From Bacteroidales bacterium UBA3623 (GTDB lineage Bacteria > Bacteroidota > Bacteroidia > Bacteroidales > UBA932): a stretch of DNA of 6,678 bases. The notes under the pieces were generated by a model. It did not search any database, had not been told where the DNA came from, and saw only the letters and a program-made list of their open reading frames with translations. Numbering within the stretch: position 1 is the stretch's first letter; every line of letters starts with the position of its first letter. Where the stretch lies: positions 1 through 6,678 of the forward strand of contig DFLI01000084.1 in NCBI GenBank assembly GCA_002373715.1, in the 5' to 3' direction. Below, in pieces: positions 6,019 to 6,678 of this stretch. The position numbers and the translations under genes were made by a program.

Positions 6019-6026
6019 CAAAGATA
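6019..6026 (-). promoter_or_regulatory. Possible -7 promoter element before the isomerase-like gene
   Basis: TATCTTTG on the minus strand (6026-6019) is a perfect match to the Bacteroidetes -7 motif TAnnTTTG and is identical to the one at 323-330. The nearest TTTG upstream (6044-6041) is only 14 nt away, short of the usual 19-21. The motif ends 7 nt before the ATG, so a transcript from it would be leaderless or nearly so. It may therefore be a chance match in a short gap inside the operon. Confidence 0.3.
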
Positions 6027-6030
6027 CTAT

Positions 6031-6678
6031 TTATCTTCCACAAATCGCTTTAAAGTCGCAGTACTCGCAGGTTTTGGCGTCTGAGGTGCGGCGGAACGGG
6101 ATGGCAGGGTTGGCAATTTCCTGCAAAAGGCCGATAACGCCCTCCATGGCTTTTATTGAAAACTCCTCGCTCACGGGGACGTCGGGCAAAGGCTGGGAAT
6201 AGAGGCGCGCGGTGCTGTAGATGGAATTAACTAGCTGGACCGGAGATCCCGGGTCAAGGCCCGGGATGAGGGAGGATGCCCGATCAGGTGGGGCATGACG
6301 GGCACCGTTCCCGTCATTGCCTGCTTGACCGGCAATCTGTCCTACCATGTGGTCGTAGAGGAAGAGCTGGAGGGCAATCTTGGGGCGGGATTTGGTTTCC
6401 GGGTCGAAGAGTTGCTGCACCACCGTGGCGGCGTTGGCGTCGTCTATGAGAAGCTCGTTATCGGCCACGTGGCCTGTCTTGTAGTCCACTATTCGCACCT
6501 GGCCGGGCTTGTAGCTGTCCAGGCGGTCTATGAAGCCGATGAAGTTGAACCCATCAATGCTGCAATGCACTTCCACCTCCAGGCCGATGATCCGGAATCC
6601 CTCCGAGCCGGCCTGTTCCAGGAGCTGGACGTCGTGCGCCAAAGTCTCCTCCACATAGCCCTGGAGGATGTTTTCCAG
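6031..6678 (-). CDS. PD-(D/E)XK nuclease with Fe-S cluster, AddB/RecB-like C-terminus (5' partial)
   Basis: The C-terminal part of a larger protein: the frame is open to the right edge (LENILQGYVEETL...), so the GTG at 6654 is internal. Residue numbers here count from that GTG. The nuclease motifs are GFIDRLD (40-46, catalytic D43), IVDYKTG (55-61, D57 and K59) and the QLFLY helix (Q96-Y100), the pattern of RecB/AddB-type exonuclease domains. At the end lies CEYCDFKAIC (C196, C199, C205), three of the four cysteines of the AddB-type [4Fe-4S] cluster; the fourth would lie upstream, outside the window. Such proteins resect double-strand DNA ends for recombination, usually with a helicase partner. 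Residues about 107-138 (GQAGNDG...PGLDPGSP) split the domain between the QLFLY helix and NSIYSTARLY, and are encoded by REPIN-like repeats; they are probably a surface loop. Similar families (Cas4-like, helicase-fused) are possible, but the domain call is firm. Confidence 0.82.
   Translation of the reverse strand: MENILQGYVEETLAHDVQLLEQAGSEGFRIIGLEVEVHCSIDGFNFIGFIDRLDSYKPGQVRIVDYKTGHVADNELLIDDANAATVVQQLFDPETKSRPKIALQLFLYDHMVGQIAGQAGNDGNGARHAPPDRASSLIPGLDPGSPVQLVNSIYSTARLYSQPLPDVPVSEEFSIKAMEGVIGLLQEIANPAIPFRRTSDAKTCEYCDFKAICGR
6245..6338. repeat. REPIN-like cluster of three hairpin units inside the nuclease gene
   Basis: Three related units: C (stem ATCCCGGG 6246-6253 / CCCGGGAT 6260-6267), D (ATGCCC 6276-6281 / GGGCAT 6291-6296) and E (ATTGCC 6316-6321 / GGCAAT 6331-6336). 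C and D point one way and E the other. D and E are joined by a perfect 8-bp inverted repeat, ATGACGGG (6295-6302) / CCCGTCAT (6310-6317). D matches unit A of the 5003-5068 pair at 21 of 28 positions, and E matches unit B at 22 of 27. The cluster is read in frame by the nuclease gene without a stop. Confidence 0.8.

Noticed and set aside
6245..6338. CRISPR array
   Set aside because: The units are palindromic, differ from each other, face in opposite directions and have no regular unique spacers.

Overview
The window looks like chromosomal DNA from a member of the Bacteroidales, at family level unknown. The signs are a PssA C-terminus of the Bacteroidetes type, a ClC-CBS protein of the form common in that order, a lysine/aspartate-rich small protein next to it, and two copies of the Bacteroidetes -7 promoter motif TAnnTTTG (both TATCTTTG). 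Shine-Dalgarno sequences are not evident, as expected there. The base composition is moderate to GC-rich.

Layout. At the left edge (1-228, + strand) is the 3' end of a phosphatidylserine synthase gene. Everything else is on the minus strand and forms one tightly packed, probably co-transcribed run, read from right to left: the C-terminal part of an AddB-like PD-(D/E)XK nuclease with an Fe-S cysteine cluster (6031-6678, cut by the window edge), a degenerate class I mannose-6-phosphate isomerase homologue (5070-6011), an Hsp15-type S4 RNA-binding protein (4586-4996), a YgiQ-family radical SAM protein (2578-4596), a small conserved hypothetical protein (2189-2554), and a ClC chloride channel/transporter with a CBS pair (404-2185). 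Gaps are 19, 73, -11, 23 and 3 nt. The run ends in an intrinsic terminator at 355-382. The genes share no obvious pathway; they look like a housekeeping cluster held together by transcription.

Three things stand out. (1) The 175-nt gap between the convergent pssA and ClC genes holds a complete-looking small RNA gene on the minus strand: a -33/-7 promoter, a strong 5' hairpin whose G-U pairs fix the strand, and a terminator hairpin with a U6 tail. (2) Palindromic repeat elements sit inside two protein-coding genes in frame: a cloverleaf-like element plus a direct repeat adds about 73 residues to YgiQ, and a REPIN-like hairpin cluster adds about 32 residues to the nuclease. A related REPIN-like pair fills the gap between the isomerase-like gene and the S4 gene. 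The hairpin units show compensatory base changes between copies. (3) The isomerase homologue has lost three of the four zinc ligands of its family.

No complete transposase, CRISPR array, rRNA or tRNA was seen.
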